In this document: piece after piece, positions 63,607 through 64,000 of the stretch
Numbering within the stretch: the first letter of the stretch is position 1
Layout of the letters: the number at the start of each line of letters is the position of its first letter
Assembly (NCBI RefSeq): GCF_000964005.1
Contig: NZ_JXYP01000018.1
Location: forward strand, 1 to 64,000
DNA: 64,000 nucleotides
Direction: 5' to 3'
DNA from: Williamsia herbipolensis
Lineage (GTDB): Bacteria; Actinomycetota; Actinomycetes; Mycobacteriales; Mycobacteriaceae
Program-made: the position numbers and the translations under genes
Notes under the pieces: generated by a model
What the model saw: the letters and a program-made list of their open reading frames with translations, nothing else
Told to the model about the DNA's origin: nothing
Databases searched by the model: none

Positions 63607-63613
63607 CTGCGGT

Positions 63614-64000
63614 GTGATCTCCGCTGTCGCCTTCGTCCCCGGGGCCCCGCTGATCGTCCCGGAGGTGTCGGGTCCGGCAGCGGTCGCCGACGTCGACCCT
63701 GTCCGCGCCGCCGTACTCGAGGTGGGCCGACGACTGGCCGCCCGGGCGAGCACCTGGATCGCGATCGGTGTCGCCCCGAGCGACGGCTCCGCGATACCGC
63801 GGAACGGGACGTTCGCGGGCTTCGGGGTCGACCTGACGGTGTCGCTTGACCCCGGTCCCGCCGCACGACCGGACGCCGACACCATGCCCACCCCGATGCT
63901 GATCGCCGCCTGGCTGCGCGGCCGCGTGGCCGATGGCGCCGCCGTCGAGCCGGTGCTCGTCGACCCGTCGACCCCGGCCACGGAGTGCGCCGTGATCGGG
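63614..64000 (+). CDS. Class III extradiol dioxygenase-like protein (3' end outside window)
   Basis: The visible 129 codons begin [19 protein letters not shown] and include [13 protein letters not shown], the start of a LigB-like fold similar to the short mycobacterial protein encoded near miaA and miaB. Metal ligands cannot be checked because the gene runs off the window. The reading frame is open to base 64000 from GTG 63614. Confidence 0.7.
   Translation, partial: MISAVAFVPGAPLIVPEVSGPAAVADVDPVRAAVLEVGRRLAARASTWIAIGVAPSDGSAIPRNGTFAGFGVDLTVSLDPGPAARPDADTMPTPMLIAAWLRGRVADGAAVEPVLVDPSTPATECAVIG

Overview
The window is a high-GC actinobacterial chromosome segment. Gene order (infB-rbfA-nrnA-dinF, pptT-truB, ribF-rpsO-pnp, ald/aldR, dapB-thyA-dfrA-thyX-dapA-rnj, ftsK-argA-pgsA-clgR-pspA, recA-recX, miaB) is that of the Mycobacteriales, and a Gordonia-like or close relative is the best guess. 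Several genes have a TAnnnT box 6-8 bases before the start codon and no Shine-Dalgarno, as expected for the leaderless transcripts of this order.

Layout. 1-16300 is housekeeping: translation factors, a DHH phosphoesterase, a MATE pump, a metallophosphoesterase, PptT, TruB, a DtxR-family regulator, RibF, S15, PNPase, an M16 peptidase whose only family-length start is CTG, and an amino-acid permease. 16480-20080 holds a cNMP/CBS/DUF294 protein and the divergent ald/aldR pair. 20100-32470 is a catabolic block that reads as a complete choline-to-glycine route: GMC choline dehydrogenase, betaine aldehyde dehydrogenase, Rieske betaine demethylase with a separate ferredoxin and ferredoxin reductase, dimethylglycine oxidase/dehydrogenase and sarcosine oxidase, plus an APC permease and an IclR regulator. 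Three copies of the palindrome GTTGC-N7-GCAAC lie only in its two control regions. 32485-38615 is the lysine/thymidylate/folate operon.

The most unusual segment is 39116-43961. It has clearly lower GC (two 60-base samples I counted gave 40 % and 55 %, against roughly two thirds in the flanks) and uses ATA, TTA and AGA codons. It begins inside rnj: the N-terminal quarter of RNase J is in host style, while the rest, with an intact active site, is in foreign style. The chimeric rnj is followed by a consensus TATAAT promoter and a tightly coupled four-gene operon encoding a HIT-family nucleotide hydrolase, a polymerase-beta-fold nucleotidyltransferase, a HAD phosphatase and an alpha/alpha-toroid-like protein with two C-terminal membrane helices. 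Host composition resumes at a TIGR03085 gene and ftsK. No integrase, transposase or convincing att repeat is visible. This is the best candidate for an undescribed system.

44100-64000 returns to core genes: TIGR03085, ftsK, terC behind a yybP-ykoY (Mn2+) riboswitch, yciI-like, argA, pgsA, the clgR-pspA envelope-stress locus, a glycosyltransferase-like gene, DUF3046, recA (with LexA box and a 23-bp tandem repeat upstream)-recX, gluABCD, miaB, a membrane protein, a DUF349 protein and the 5' part of an extradiol-dioxygenase-like gene. The first ~200 bases look like a poor-quality sequence end.
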